DNA from: a virus
Reading direction: 5' to 3' (one strand)
IMG/VR virus record: IMGVR_UViG_3300043409_001136
Span: 1-37,585 of that record
DNA length: 37,585 nucleotides
Position numbers and translations under genes: made by a program. The notes below the pieces were generated by a model. That model was given only the letters and a program-made list of their open reading frames with translations. It searched no databases and had not been told where the DNA came from. Below are positions 24,202-31,114 of this stretch, piece after piece; the stretch's first letter is position 1; each line of letters starts with the position of its first letter.

Positions 24202-25752
24202 TTATGCCCTGAGTTCTGCGGCTTTCTTGGCGTTAGCCCACCGTATCGTGTCCGCCTTGATCCAACTGCGAAGCTCAGGCGACGGCGGGCACGCGATGTC
24301 TGCGACGGATCTTGGCCACACGCCGGTAACGCTACGGTACTTGTGCGATGCCCAGTGGCGCGAGTAGTCGCGCTCTTCTGCAAACCCCAGCAGCATGGAC
24401 CAAAGGTGCTGCTTCGGGCCGAACCTCAGCGCCGGGTCTTCGGCCTTGTGCTTCTTGGACTTCTGGACCAGCACCAGCTCGCCCTCTTCCATCACGATGT
24501 CGGACGGCCTGCGCGGAACGTGACCGCACGCGGGGCACTCATGCACGCCTGCCGGCTTGAGAAACTGGCACTCTGGGCACGGCTTCGGCAACTTCTCCGC
24601 ATCCTTTTTTTCCTTCTCTTTTTTCTCGCTGGCGCTCTTCGGCCTGCCATCATCAAGCGGGCGATCTGATCGGTCATCAGTCGGGAACCCAAGGCGCAGC
24701 GCGGTCCCGCTATGGTCCAAGATGATGCCGTGCGTTTTGCCTGGTGACGTGCGCAGGACGCGGCCGGCGATCTGCACCCACGAGATCAGCGACCGGGTGG
24801 GCCGGGCCATGATCAGCACCTCTACTGACGGGCAGTCCCACCCCTCACGCAACAGCAGCGGGTTGCACAGGATCTGGAATTCCCCCGCCTCGAAAGCGCG
24901 CAGAAGCTCGGCCTTCTCTTCCTCTGGCTTCCGGTAGTCGATGTGGCGTGCATCAATGCCGACCTTCTGAAACGCCTGTTCGATTGCCTGCGAGTGGGCG
25001 ATGTTGCAGGCGAACGAAACGGCCTTCTTCCCGCCGCCGTGCTGCAGGTACGTCGTCACAATGTCGCCGACCAGCTTCGGCGAGTTCATGCGCTCTGCGG
25101 CCTGGTCTTCGTCCCACTCGCCAGCAGTCACCTTCACGCCTGTCATGTCGGGCGATTCAGGGGCGTAAATCGTGCAGTCGCACAGGTACCCCTGTTTGAT
25201 CAGTTCTTCGGCTGTGATCGGGCACACCTTGGACTGGAATAGCGGTCCTTCCAGCGCCTCATAGTGCTTCGCCATCCCTGCGGCCCACGGTGTCGCTGTG
25301 AGCCCGATTACGGCCGCTCTAGGGGCCTTGGCGTGGACGTGGTGAATAAGCTTGTGCAGCCGGCTATCTCCGCCTGCCGCATGTGCCTCGTCGATCACAA
25401 GCAAAGCCAGATCGTCGGGCATCTCCTTGGGTCGCAGATGCAGCGTTGCAATCGATGCCACCAACACCCGCTTGTGCGTCCCGGCCGTGTTCTTCCCTTG
25501 GATGATCCCGGCATCGATGCCCTGCGATGCAAATCGCTCGACGGTCTGGTTCAAGAGCTGGGTCCGGTTGACCACAAACAGGCACCGGCCACCCTTCGCA
25601 ACTGCCGCCTGGATCATGGCGACAGCGCAAGCCGTTTTTCCACCAGCTGTCACTAGCTCAAGGATGATCCGGCGCTCCTTCATCTTCATGCGCTCTCGGA
25701 TCAGTTCCAGCGCCTTGACTTGATGGGGGCGTAGTTGCATCGGGGTGCTCAT
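24202..25752 (-). CDS. SF2 DEAD/DEAH-box helicase
   Basis: 516 residues. Motif I TAGGKT (35-40), motif II DEAH (121-124), motif III TAT (152-154) and motif VI QIAGRVLR (327-334) define a complete two-domain SF2 helicase of the RecG/UvsW/RAD25-like phage type. A zinc knuckle follows (C392, C395, C406, C409), and the C-terminal ~100 residues are unclassified. It probably unwinds or remodels DNA in replication or recombination. The start overlaps the initiator stop (ATGA), tying it to replication initiation. A lysine-rich linker (SEKKEKEKKDAEK) separates helicase and zinc knuckle. Confidence 0.92.
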   Translation of the reverse strand: MSTPMQLRPHQVKALELIRERMKMKERRIILELVTAGGKTACAVAMIQAAVAKGGRCLFVVNRTQLLNQTVERFASQGIDAGIIQGKNTAGTHKRVLVASIATLHLRPKEMPDDLALLVIDEAHAAGGDSRLHKLIHHVHAKAPRAAVIGLTATPWAAGMAKHYEALEGPLFQSKVCPITAEELIKQGYLCDCTIYAPESPDMTGVKVTAGEWDEDQAAERMNSPKLVGDIVTTYLQHGGGKKAVSFACNIAHSQAIEQAFQKVGIDARHIDYRKPEEEKAELLRAFEAGEFQILCNPLLLREGWDCPSVEVLIMARPTRSLISWVQIAGRVLRTSPGKTHGIILDHSGTALRLGFPTDDRSDRPLDDGRPKSASEKKEKEKKDAEKLPKPCPECQFLKPAGVHECPACGHVPRRPSDIVMEEGELVLVQKSKKHKAEDPALRFGPKQHLWSMLLGFAEERDYSRHWASHKYRSVTGVWPRSVADIACPPSPELRSWIKADTIRWANAKKAAELRA

Positions 25753-26513
25753 GCCACGCCCCTTGCAGCCATGGAGAATGCAGGCTCATCGCATGCGGCC
25801 CGTAGCTCTGCGTTGACATCGTCGAAGCTGGCAGCCGGAAGTGATGCTTTCCCTTGGCTGCCAAATGCTTGTCCATCAAGATGACGCTGCGGGAACTGGA
25901 TGACCTTCCCGGAGAACCGGCTCATCGCCGACAGGTCAACACCCATCGGCAGACGCTCCGTTGCCACTGCGCTAACACCTGAATTCAGGTATCTAATGAA
26001 TACGGTGTCACTTTGCTTGATGTGACACCCCTCAAGTGACGCCCCAAGTGACGCCCCTTGTGACATGGCAAGTGACACCCCTTTGTCGCGTTTGTTGTGC
26101 TGCGCTGCCGTACCGGCGATGCGCTCAAGGTTGATGTATGTCAGCGCCGAAAGGTCGATTTCATAGACGCAAGGCATGACGCCGTGACGCTCTTTTTGTA
26201 TCAACCGAAGGAGCGCCAGCCCATCGTCTGAGCTGTCGTCGATCATGCGGAGAACTCGCTGGATAGTCCGACGTGACAGGGTAGAAGGTGTCCCATCCTT
26301 CGCCTTGCATGGAAGCCGGGACGCAATGCTGTCAATGCCAAGCGACATGATGGGCTCGCCAAAGCCGACAAGCCACTTCAGGATCCGCTTGGCAGATGCG
26401 TGCAGGCTCGATTCATTGATGGTTGCCAAATAGCCAGCGCGGGCCTCGCGGGTCATGTAACAGCCTGGGCGCGATGTGGTCGAATAGCTCTTGATTTCGC
26501 GCGGCTTTTTCAT
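25749..26513 (-). CDS. Replication initiator-like protein carrying iterons
   Basis: 254 residues from ATG 26513, which overlaps the stop of the 47-residue gene. Residues ~30-125 look like a winged-helix/HTH domain (ASAKRILKWLVGFG, then LSRRTIQRVLRMIDDSSDDGL), as in DnaD-like and lambda-O-like phage replication proteins. The middle (residues ~145-167) is a GASL/GVSL tetrapeptide repeat created by the DNA iterons at 26022-26081. The C-terminal third has no recognised match. Position before helicase and primase genes supports a role in origin binding. Family assignment is by pattern and context. Confidence 0.68.
   Translation of the reverse strand: MKKPREIKSYSTTSRPGCYMTREARAGYLATINESSLHASAKRILKWLVGFGEPIMSLGIDSIASRLPCKAKDGTPSTLSRRTIQRVLRMIDDSSDDGLALLRLIQKERHGVMPCVYEIDLSALTYINLERIAGTAAQHNKRDKGVSLAMSQGASLGASLEGCHIKQSDTVFIRYLNSGVSAVATERLPMGVDLSAMSRFSGKVIQFPQRHLDGQAFGSQGKASLPAASFDDVNAELRAACDEPAFSMAARGVA
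25977..26081. other. Predicted replication origin: palindrome, A/T-rich stretch and five iterons
   Basis: GTGAC starts at 26022, 26036, 26048, 26060 and 26072, spaced 14, 12, 12 and 12 bp; four copies read GTGACrCCCC and the fourth GTGACATGGC. GGTGTCAC (26004-26011) is an inverted copy. To the left an A/T-rich run (about 25981-26020) begins with the perfect palindrome ACCTGAATTCAGGT (25977-25990). Iterons inside an initiator gene with an adjacent A/T-rich segment is the lambda ori layout. Confidence 0.7.
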
Positions 26514-26653
26514 GCTGCCACCCACCATGCAGCGCGGATCTTGATGAACTCTTCAAGACTCACAAACAGTTCGTAAGGGGCGTATGCGGCTTCTTGCTGC
26601 TCTGGCGTGAGCTGTGCCCATGGGATCGGGCGCCGGAATTTCGTTTGCATCAT
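26510..26653 (-). CDS. 47-residue protein ahead of the initiator gene
   Basis: ATG 26653 lies behind GAGGAG and the gene ends by overlapping the initiator ATG (ATGA). The product begins MMQTKFRRPIPWAQL, continues with a TPEQQEAAYAPYELF segment and ends in a tryptophan-rich tip (RAAWWVAA). Strong ribosome site and translational coupling make it a real gene; function unknown. Confidence 0.7.
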   Translation of the reverse strand: MMQTKFRRPIPWAQLTPEQQEAAYAPYELFVSLEEFIKIRAAWWVAA

Positions 26654-26763
26654 GGCTCCTCAGCCATCCTCCTGATGAGCGTTAGGCCAGGTCGGGGAGG
26701 AAGTCCGACTCTTCGGGTGCTACCCTAGGCCACGCTTGCCGGCATTGCGCCGACGGTTGTATT

Positions 26764-26973
26764 TTACACCGGATCCGACTCAATGCGGGCCATCAAATCA
26801 GCCCATCCGCCACGCCGCTCAAGGTCAAAGCGGACAAGCTCGTACATCCGCACCAGCGCAATCGTGTCGATCAGCAGTGTTGCACCATCGCGGTCGTCGA
26901 ATGCGCAGACAGTCGGGGCAATGCTCGCGCTAACGTAGCTGTCAAAGTGGACGCCGGTTGAAGTGATTTTCAT
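26764..26973 (-). CDS. Hypothetical protein
   Basis: 69 residues from ATG 26973 behind GGAAGGAACTG. N-terminal half is beta-like (MKITSTGVHFDSYV, TVCAFDDRDGATLLID), C-terminal half helical (VRMYELVRFDLERRGG). No recognised family. The ~110 bp downstream (26654-26763) hold no gene and no convincing promoter. Confidence 0.65.
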   Translation of the reverse strand: MKITSTGVHFDSYVSASIAPTVCAFDDRDGATLLIDTIALVRMYELVRFDLERRGGWADLMARIESDPV

Positions 26974-26974
26974 C

Positions 26975-27226
26975 TCAGTTCCTTCCATTGTTTTCGATCC
27001 GCATGGCACACGGCCACACGGGAGGGTACGGGGCAGCCATCCATGGAACACGCATCGCCGGCTTGCCACCGTCAACACGGGGCCGCCCGTCTGCGATCCA
27101 CTGCGCAGTCTCTGCACGGCCCGCGATGAGCCGCTGGCAGCCCTCGCACTGCGGGTCCGTACTGGGGCGGCTGTTGACCAGCAAAGCGCGGCCTGGGCAG
27201 CGTGCAGCGTCGGTGGGTAGTGTCAT
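26975..27226 (-). CDS. Hypothetical protein with Cys motif
   Basis: 83 residues, ATG 27226 overlapping the methyltransferase stop (ATGA). Pro- and Arg-rich; C10 and the pair C27-x2-C30 in DPQCEGCQRL could bind zinc. Function unknown. Confidence 0.6.
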   Translation of the reverse strand: MTLPTDAARCPGRALLVNSRPSTDPQCEGCQRLIAGRAETAQWIADGRPRVDGGKPAMRVPWMAAPYPPVWPCAMRIENNGRN

Positions 27227-28059
27227 AGTGCTATTGCCTTCAGGAAAATTGCAGCTAGCTCGGGGTCGATCGCATTGCCGTAGCCCTTGAGCCTCATTTC
27301 TCTGGCTTCTGCTGTTCGGCTGACATCGATCTGTGCGCCATGATTGCCGCCAGACACCATTGGGGGGGGTAGTGCATCAACCATCGGGGGTGTGCCGGAT
27401 TCGACAGGGCGAAGCTTTTCGTCTGCGCATTTGATCCAATCAGCCGCCCCAGATCCGACATGAATGCAATTCGCGGGATCGTGTCGTGCCTCGATCGGCC
27501 ATCCTGCCGCGTCATCGATCCGGCCAAGTTCCCGCAGTCCTTCCAGTCTCTGGTTGATGGTGTCGGCCACCCAGTACAGCCGCTGCCGGATGTGCGCCGC
27601 GCCAGCCCCCGCAGAGCACAGATCCGCCGCCCATCCGGTGTAACCCGCTCCGTCCAAGTCAGTGCATACAGCGTCCCACCAGACGAGGGCATCAGGGCTT
27701 GCAACCTGCTCGCCCACAACTCGTGCCGGGCGGAGGTGGCTGATGATGCGGAAGAAGTGGGGCCAGAGGTGTCGGGCATCGTTGAGTCCTTCGCCTTTTC
27801 CGGCGCTTGAAAATGGTTGACAGGGGCAGGAGCCGGTGACGATCCGCACGTCGTCGCCGATGCCAGCAAGGCGGAGCGCACGGGACCAGCCGCCAATGCC
27901 TGCGAAGAAGTGGAGCTGGGTGTATCCCAGAAGCTCAGTTGGGTTGACATCGGTGATGCTCCGTTCGTCCACGTCGCCGGGGGCTATCTCGCCGGCCTTG
28001 ATGAGTTCGCGCAGCCAGGCAGCAGCATAAATATCATGTTCGTTGTAATACGCAGTCAT
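27223..28059 (-). CDS. C5-cytosine DNA methyltransferase, orphan
   Basis: 278 residues from ATG 28059 (ATGA with the HTH gene). Motif I FAGIGG at 52-57 binds S-adenosylmethionine; motif IV SCPCQPFS holds the catalytic C80; motif VI is GEQV (117-119) instead of the usual ENV; motif VIII IRQRLYW at 157-163; motif X GYGNAIDPELA near the end. The target-recognition region between VIII and X is short. No restriction enzyme gene is adjacent, so it probably protects phage DNA from host restriction or alters regulation. It is the second gene of a leftward transcript beginning near 28250. Confidence 0.92.
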   Translation of the reverse strand: MTAYYNEHDIYAAAWLRELIKAGEIAPGDVDERSITDVNPTELLGYTQLHFFAGIGGWSRALRLAGIGDDVRIVTGSCPCQPFSSAGKGEGLNDARHLWPHFFRIISHLRPARVVGEQVASPDALVWWDAVCTDLDGAGYTGWAADLCSAGAGAAHIRQRLYWVADTINQRLEGLRELGRIDDAAGWPIEARHDPANCIHVGSGAADWIKCADEKLRPVESGTPPMVDALPPPMVSGGNHGAQIDVSRTAEAREMRLKGYGNAIDPELAAIFLKAIAL

Positions 28060-28220
28060 TTCAGCGCCTCCTTGCGCTGCCGAACAATCGCCTTCCACAG
28101 CCCGCCATGCGAGCACCCTGCGATCTGAGCTGCCTTGCGGATGGACTCGCCGGACGCAACTAGCGCCAGCGCGAGAATGATGTGTGGGCTCAGTTGGCCC
28201 TTGAGGTGGCTTGTTGCCAT
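28056..28220 (-). CDS. Small HTH DNA-binding protein
   Basis: 54 residues from ATG 28220 behind AAGGAG; a longer frame up to 28268 would begin inside the promoter. GESIRKAAQIAGCSHGGLWKAIVRQ (split into GESIRKAAQIAGCS and HGGLWKAIVRQ) is a helix-turn-helix. It is the first gene after a promoter enclosed by inverted repeats (28250-28295), so autoregulation of this transcript is likely. Confidence 0.72.
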   Translation of the reverse strand: MATSHLKGQLSPHIILALALVASGESIRKAAQIAGCSHGGLWKAIVRQRKEALK

Positions 28221-28249
28221 ATGGCTCCTTGGTGTGTGGCTGATTCGAT

Positions 28250-28295
28250 GTCTGTAGTGTATCCCCACATGGAGACATACGCAAGAGCTACAGAC
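28250..28295 (-). promoter_or_regulatory. Promoter enclosed by nested inverted repeats (replication transcript)
   Basis: Minus strand -35 TTGCGT (28284-28279), 17-bp spacer, -10 TACACT (28261-28256). Outer arms GTCTGTAG (28250-28257) and CTACAGAC (28288-28295) are perfect inverted copies; GTAT/ATAC and an imperfect CCATGTGG palindrome lie inside the spacer. This differs from the CTCAnTGAG element and suggests a second regulator, perhaps the 54-residue HTH protein. Confidence 0.65.
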
Positions 28296-28297
28296 GC

Positions 28298-28322
28298 AAA
28301 AAAGCCCGGTAGTTCCGGGCTT
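28298..28322 (-). terminator. Intrinsic terminator ending the small-gene operon
   Basis: AAGCCCGG (28302-28309) and CCGGGCTT (28315-28322) form a GC-rich stem with loop TAGTT; on the minus strand it is followed by a run of U from A298-A303. It ends the leftward transcript of 28339-30268 just before the next promoter. Confidence 0.85.
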
Positions 28323-28338
28323 CGTGGGGTTGGGTACG

Positions 28339-28536
28339 TCAGGCTGTTACGTCGCCATCAAGCCGCATCTCAAGCAGCGCACCGAGGATCTGCTCTGACA
28401 GCTCAGGCCAGCCTGCAGCGTTGATGACTGACTTGATTTCGACCTGCGCGCATGCGCCATCGTCCATCGTGACGATTGCCAGCTCGCCGGTTTCGTCCTC
28501 GATCACAATCATTGCGGGGTAACGGGTAATGGTCAT
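28339..28536 (-). CDS. Hypothetical acidic protein
   Basis: 65 residues from ATG 28536. Beta-like N-terminus (YPAMIVIEDETGELAIVTMDD) and helical C-terminus (WPELSEQILGALLEMRLD). Net acidic. No recognised family; last gene before the terminator at 28298-28322. Could bind a positively charged partner, but nothing more can be said. Confidence 0.68.
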   Translation of the reverse strand: MTITRYPAMIVIEDETGELAIVTMDDGACAQVEIKSVINAAGWPELSEQILGALLEMRLDGDVTA

Positions 28537-28754
28537 GATTGCACCTTGATCGCCGGGCCGCAGCCGAAGCCCGGTTTGCATCGCTTCTGAAACGGAACCC
28601 GCTTCTCTGGCTGCAACTGTGCCGACGGCATGTGCGTCCCGCACCGGAAACAGGACATTCGCAGCGGGGCGCCATGCGTGGCACCGAACGGGGATCCAGG
28701 CGCTTCGGGGTGGCGCTTGTCGTGAATGCTCCAGTTTTCTCGTGCGCGGCTCAT
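28533..28754 (-). CDS. Hypothetical Cys-containing protein
   Basis: 73 residues, ATG 28754 and stop both coupled to neighbours by ATGA. SCFRCGTHMPS holds a C-x2-C pair and KRCKPGFGCGP a second pair, so a small zinc ribbon is likely. N-terminus SRARENWSIHDKRHPEAPG is basic. Function unknown. Confidence 0.65.
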   Translation of the reverse strand: MSRARENWSIHDKRHPEAPGSPFGATHGAPLRMSCFRCGTHMPSAQLQPEKRVPFQKRCKPGFGCGPAIKVQS

Positions 28755-29089
28755 GCGTACACCTCGGCGTGATGGCGGCCGGTGGTGACACGGCGGCCGG
28801 TGCCGAGGTCAAACACGAACGACACCGCGGATCGCTTGAGCTGATCAGCACTGGCCCGCGTCAGGAAGTGGTCGCCATGCCGAGCAATCAACCCGGTCAA
28901 CGATGCCAGCCTCAGCATCTCTGCATGCACCTCAGGCGGCCTGCACCAGCCACGGCGTACAGCATAGCCCCGGAGCGTGGCAATCGTGACCCCGGTTGAT
29001 TCCGCTATCACTCGATACGTGATAGCTGGGTCAGACTCCCACCGACTGCGCCATGCGTCGATCTTTGGGCGTTGAATTGCGGTGGTCAT
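28751..29089 (-). CDS. HTH-like protein, paralogue of the upstream gene
   Basis: 112 residues from ATG 29089. Residues ~8-55 (WRSRWESDPAITYRVIAEST, then GVTIATLRGYAVRRGWCRPPEV) match the upstream protein in the pattern W-E-x2-P-x-T ... T-x-R-x2-A-x-R-x-GW-x-R-P-x-V, a helix-turn-helix in which the GW-R-P part follows the recognition helix. C-terminal half has a beta hairpin (FVFDLGTGRRVTTG). Regulatory role inferred. Confidence 0.65.
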   Translation of the reverse strand: MTTAIQRPKIDAWRSRWESDPAITYRVIAESTGVTIATLRGYAVRRGWCRPPEVHAEMLRLASLTGLIARHGDHFLTRASADQLKRSAVSFVFDLGTGRRVTTGRHHAEVYA

Positions 29090-29448
29090 GCTGCACACCA
29101 TGCCGCGTAGTCAAACACGCTGCTATACCGCCGAGCGCGCGGTTCATTGATCGGCTTCGGCCACTCGCGCTTATGCGTCGGTTTTGCGCCTGGTCGTTTC
29201 GAGGGCTGCACGTATGTTCTTGCCGCGACTTGAGCCAAAATGGTAGCCCGAACACGCTGGGCATGGATCTTTTTTGCCTCAACGACAACGTCCGGCCGGC
29301 GCTTCCAGCCGTTGCGGATCGCATGCTGTCTCATCGTGCTAGTGCCAGAGCCGAGACGGATCTCAAGCTCGTTAAACGTCACTGGGGTAGTTTCCCACTC
29401 AACGCGGACAGACTCGCGGACAGAATCTGGAAGTGTTTTGCGTCTCAT
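29086..29448 (-). CDS. HTH-like protein
   Basis: 120 residues, coupled to both neighbours by ATGA. RVEWETTPVTFNELEIRLGS and STMRQHAIRNGWKRRPDVVVEA form a helix-turn-helix shared with the downstream gene; the C-terminal part is basic and Pro-rich (QPSKRPGAKPTHKREWPKP). Likely a DNA-binding protein. Function unknown. Confidence 0.65.
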   Translation of the reverse strand: MRRKTLPDSVRESVRVEWETTPVTFNELEIRLGSGTSTMRQHAIRNGWKRRPDVVVEAKKIHAQRVRATILAQVAARTYVQPSKRPGAKPTHKREWPKPINEPRARRYSSVFDYAAWCAA

Positions 29449-29585
29449 TTGTAGCTCCTGAGCTTGTCGCAGAGTGCGCTGATGTGCAGCAGCACGGCGC
29501 CGGAATCGGGGTGAACGATGCCCATTTCATTCAGCGCGTGCTGGTAGTACGCGATGCGGATGCGGGTGATTGCGTAGCCGATCAT
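29445..29585 (-). CDS. 46-residue hypothetical protein
   Basis: ATG 29585 overlaps the preceding stop. Product is helical (YAITRIRIAYYQHALNEM, then AVLLHISALCDKLRSYK). The frame upstream of 29585 is a GC-rich shadow and lacks a ribosome site. No family recognised. Confidence 0.6.
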   Translation of the reverse strand: MIGYAITRIRIAYYQHALNEMGIVHPDSGAVLLHISALCDKLRSYK

Positions 29586-29728
29586 GCGTGGCTCCCGGTG
29601 CGCTCGACCTCGGCCAGCGCGGTGGCGAATGCAGCGAATGCGCGGGCCAGGCGCTGCAGCAGCGTGACGCGGTGGGCTCGGCGGATGCGGATGGACATGC
29701 AACCGCTTGGATTGTGGACGGTGTTCAT
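29582..29728 (-). CDS. 48-residue basic protein
   Basis: ATG 29728 follows GAGGTG, and the stop overlaps the next ATG. Product is Arg/Ala-rich and helical (MSIRIRRAHRVTLLQRLARAF, given here in part, then AAFATALAEVERTG). Amphipathic, possibly membrane- or nucleic-acid-binding. Function unknown. Confidence 0.6.
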   Translation of the reverse strand: MNTVHNPSGCMSIRIRRAHRVTLLQRLARAFAAFATALAEVERTGSHA

Positions 29729-29910
29729 GCAGTCACCTCGTGAGCGATGGTGTCACCGCGGCGCGGCAGGTACTCGCGGCCCGTGACGGTCGCAAACATG
29801 GCGCGCAGATCGCGCAGGGCGTGGGCATGGCTCGGGTTGGCGTTGGTCGTGATGACAAGCGGGCGTCCGATCAGGTGGCGACGGGTCAGAGTGACGCGGT
29901 GGGCGGTCAT
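29725..29910 (-). CDS. 61-residue hypothetical protein
   Basis: ATG 29910 overlaps the preceding stop. Basic N-terminus (MTAHRVTLTRRHLIGRPLVI), a His-containing middle (ANPSHAHALRDLRAMF) and a beta-like end. No recognised family. Confidence 0.6.
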   Translation of the reverse strand: MTAHRVTLTRRHLIGRPLVITTNANPSHAHALRDLRAMFATVTGREYLPRRGDTIAHEVTA

Positions 29911-30083
29911 TTTGCGCCCCCGATACGCTTGGCGTAGGCGTCGACACAGGCTGCCACGCGGTCGCGCTGCTGCTGGAGGCGATCGACGAGGATGCGGCGG
30001 GATGCCTCGACTTGACGGGCCTTCCATGCGTCGATCCGCGCGTCGTTCTCGCGGTCTGCTTGTGTTACGATTGCGTCGTTCAT
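29907..30083 (-). CDS. 58-residue coiled-coil protein
   Basis: ATG 30083 stands six bases after AAGGA; ATG 30089 is in frame but too close to it. Almost entirely one charged helix (DARIDAWKARQVEASRRILV, then DRLQQQRDRVAACVDAYAKR). Likely an oligomerising adaptor. Function unknown. Confidence 0.62.
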   Translation of the reverse strand: MNDAIVTQADRENDARIDAWKARQVEASRRILVDRLQQQRDRVAACVDAYAKRIGGAK

Positions 30084-30085
30084 CT

Positions 30086-30268
30086 TCATTCCTTCGATTT
30101 GAGCCCGGCGGCACATGCATCCGGGCTCTTTTTTTGCACCATCGGGCGCGGGGTGTAGTGAGAATAATCTCGCGGCGCCAGGCCACGGGATTCGGCGAGT
30201 TGCTGGCGGATCAGCTCCGACAGCTCAACGTCTGCGGCGTTGTGGATTGGGCTAGTGATGTCAGTCAT
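30086..30268 (-). CDS. 60-residue protein, first gene of the small-gene operon
   Basis: ATG 30268 lies 8 bases after the -10 box of the predicted promoter and no Shine-Dalgarno sequence precedes it, so the mRNA is probably leaderless. Helical N-half (AADVELSELIRQQLAESRGL), then a Tyr/Pro-rich middle and a Lys-rich end. The 3' part of the gene contains an inverted repeat that is a rightward terminator (30101-30135). No recognised family. Confidence 0.65.
   Translation of the reverse strand: MTDITSPIHNAADVELSELIRQQLAESRGLAPRDYSHYTPRPMVQKKSPDACAAGLKSKE
30101..30135 (+). terminator. Rightward intrinsic terminator inside a leftward gene
   Basis: GAGCCCGG (30101-30108) and CCGGGCTC (30121-30128) pair around a 12-base loop and are followed on the plus strand by seven T (30129-30135). 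All genes here run leftward, so it would stop antisense transcription. On the minus strand the stem precedes the ribosome site of the gene at 30083. Confidence 0.7.
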
Positions 30269-30276
30269 TGATAGCG

Positions 30277-30305
30277 ATCATGCGCGCATTGAGCGTATGA
30301 GTCAA
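30277..30305 (-). promoter_or_regulatory. Operator-promoter element, site 2
   Basis: Minus strand -35 TTGACT (30305-30300), 17-bp spacer, -10 CATGAT (30282-30277), containing CTCAATGCGCGCATGAT. The -35 overlaps the stop codon of the lipoprotein gene. It drives the small-gene operon 30268 to 28339; predicted +1 is within 2-3 bases of ATG 30268. Confidence 0.75.
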
Positions 30306-31114
30306 GCGCCGGTTTTGCAGCGAGCGGCAGCCACCAGCGGCAACAACACGGGGGCCAGCGCGTTGCGGGTCACGGCGGAATAGCCGTCTGCCGTCGCGTG
30401 CACGCCGTCCGGGGCGTACTGCCACCAGTCCGGCAGGCTCTGGACATATGCGCGAGCGTCAGCGATCGGGATGCCTCGATGGGCTGCGACATCACGCATG
30501 ATTTGGGCGTAATCGGTCTTTGCGGTCGAGACGGGCAGTGGGGTCTGGAAGACAATCTGCACGGGAGTGGCTGCAAACTGCTCTAGGTGGTCGCGGTAAA
30601 CATCGGGGGTGACGCCCCATGCAACGTCATTGATGCCGTGGTTAACGACTGCGATGTCGGCGTCTACCGACTGCGGCCACGGCTTGTTCGCGCCATCGGT
30701 TCCGGCCAGCAGATGCCCGCTCGTCGTGCCGGACACGGCCCGTGTGCTGACGACGACGGCCCCGTATCCGAAACGCTGGTCCATCTCCTGCTGCAGCGCC
30801 AGCTCGGGGTAGACCGATGCGCGGGCGCCGTTGCCGCCAGCCAGGTAGCCCCACATTGTCGAGTCGCCGAAGAGCTGGATCTTGACGACGTGATCGCAGA
30901 CCGGGGCTGCGGCAGTCTCCAGCACCGGGGCCGAGCTTTCACCGCCGCCACCACAGCCGGTCAGGGCGCCAGCTAGGCCGATGCAGGCGATGATGACCAG
31001 CCCCTTGATCCAGTGAGGGACGCGGGGCTTCTGCGGCGCATTGGCAGCCTCATAGTGCTGGCGACGGGTGGCGCGGACTTGGTTGTGCAGGTGGTAGGCG
31101 TTGCGGTCTTGCAT
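30302..31114 (-). CDS. Lipoprotein SGNH/GDSL hydrolase (moron-like)
   Basis: 270 residues. A positively charged 36-residue n-region precedes a hydrophobic signal segment (GLVIIACIGLAGALTGC) with lipobox LTGC, C54 being the lipidated residue, then a Gly/Ser linker. SGNH blocks: GDST with S85, GIND at 160-163, and D236/H239 in PDGVH. It would be anchored in an outer or inner membrane and face the periplasm or surface, where it could remove acetyl groups from glycans and alter phage adsorption or envelope properties. The long n-region is unusual and a later start is possible, though none has a better ribosome site than GAGGA before ATG 31114. Lies beside the divergent promoters, apart from the lytic genes. 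Confidence 0.83.
   Translation of the reverse strand: MQDRNAYHLHNQVRATRRQHYEAANAPQKPRVPHWIKGLVIIACIGLAGALTGCGGGGESSAPVLETAAAPVCDHVVKIQLFGDSTMWGYLAGGNGARASVYPELALQQEMDQRFGYGAVVVSTRAVSGTTSGHLLAGTDGANKPWPQSVDADIAVVNHGINDVAWGVTPDVYRDHLEQFAATPVQIVFQTPLPVSTAKTDYAQIMRDVAAHRGIPIADARAYVQSLPDWWQYAPDGVHATADGYSAVTRNALAPVLLPLVAAARCKTGA

Noticed and set aside
20760-26771. GGTGTAAAAT shared at 20760-20770 and 26761-26771 (and GGGGTAAAAT near 523) as possible late -10 boxes
   Set aside because: Two copies coincide with stop codons and none has a -35 at 16-18 bp, so the TAA-stop context is the simpler explanation.
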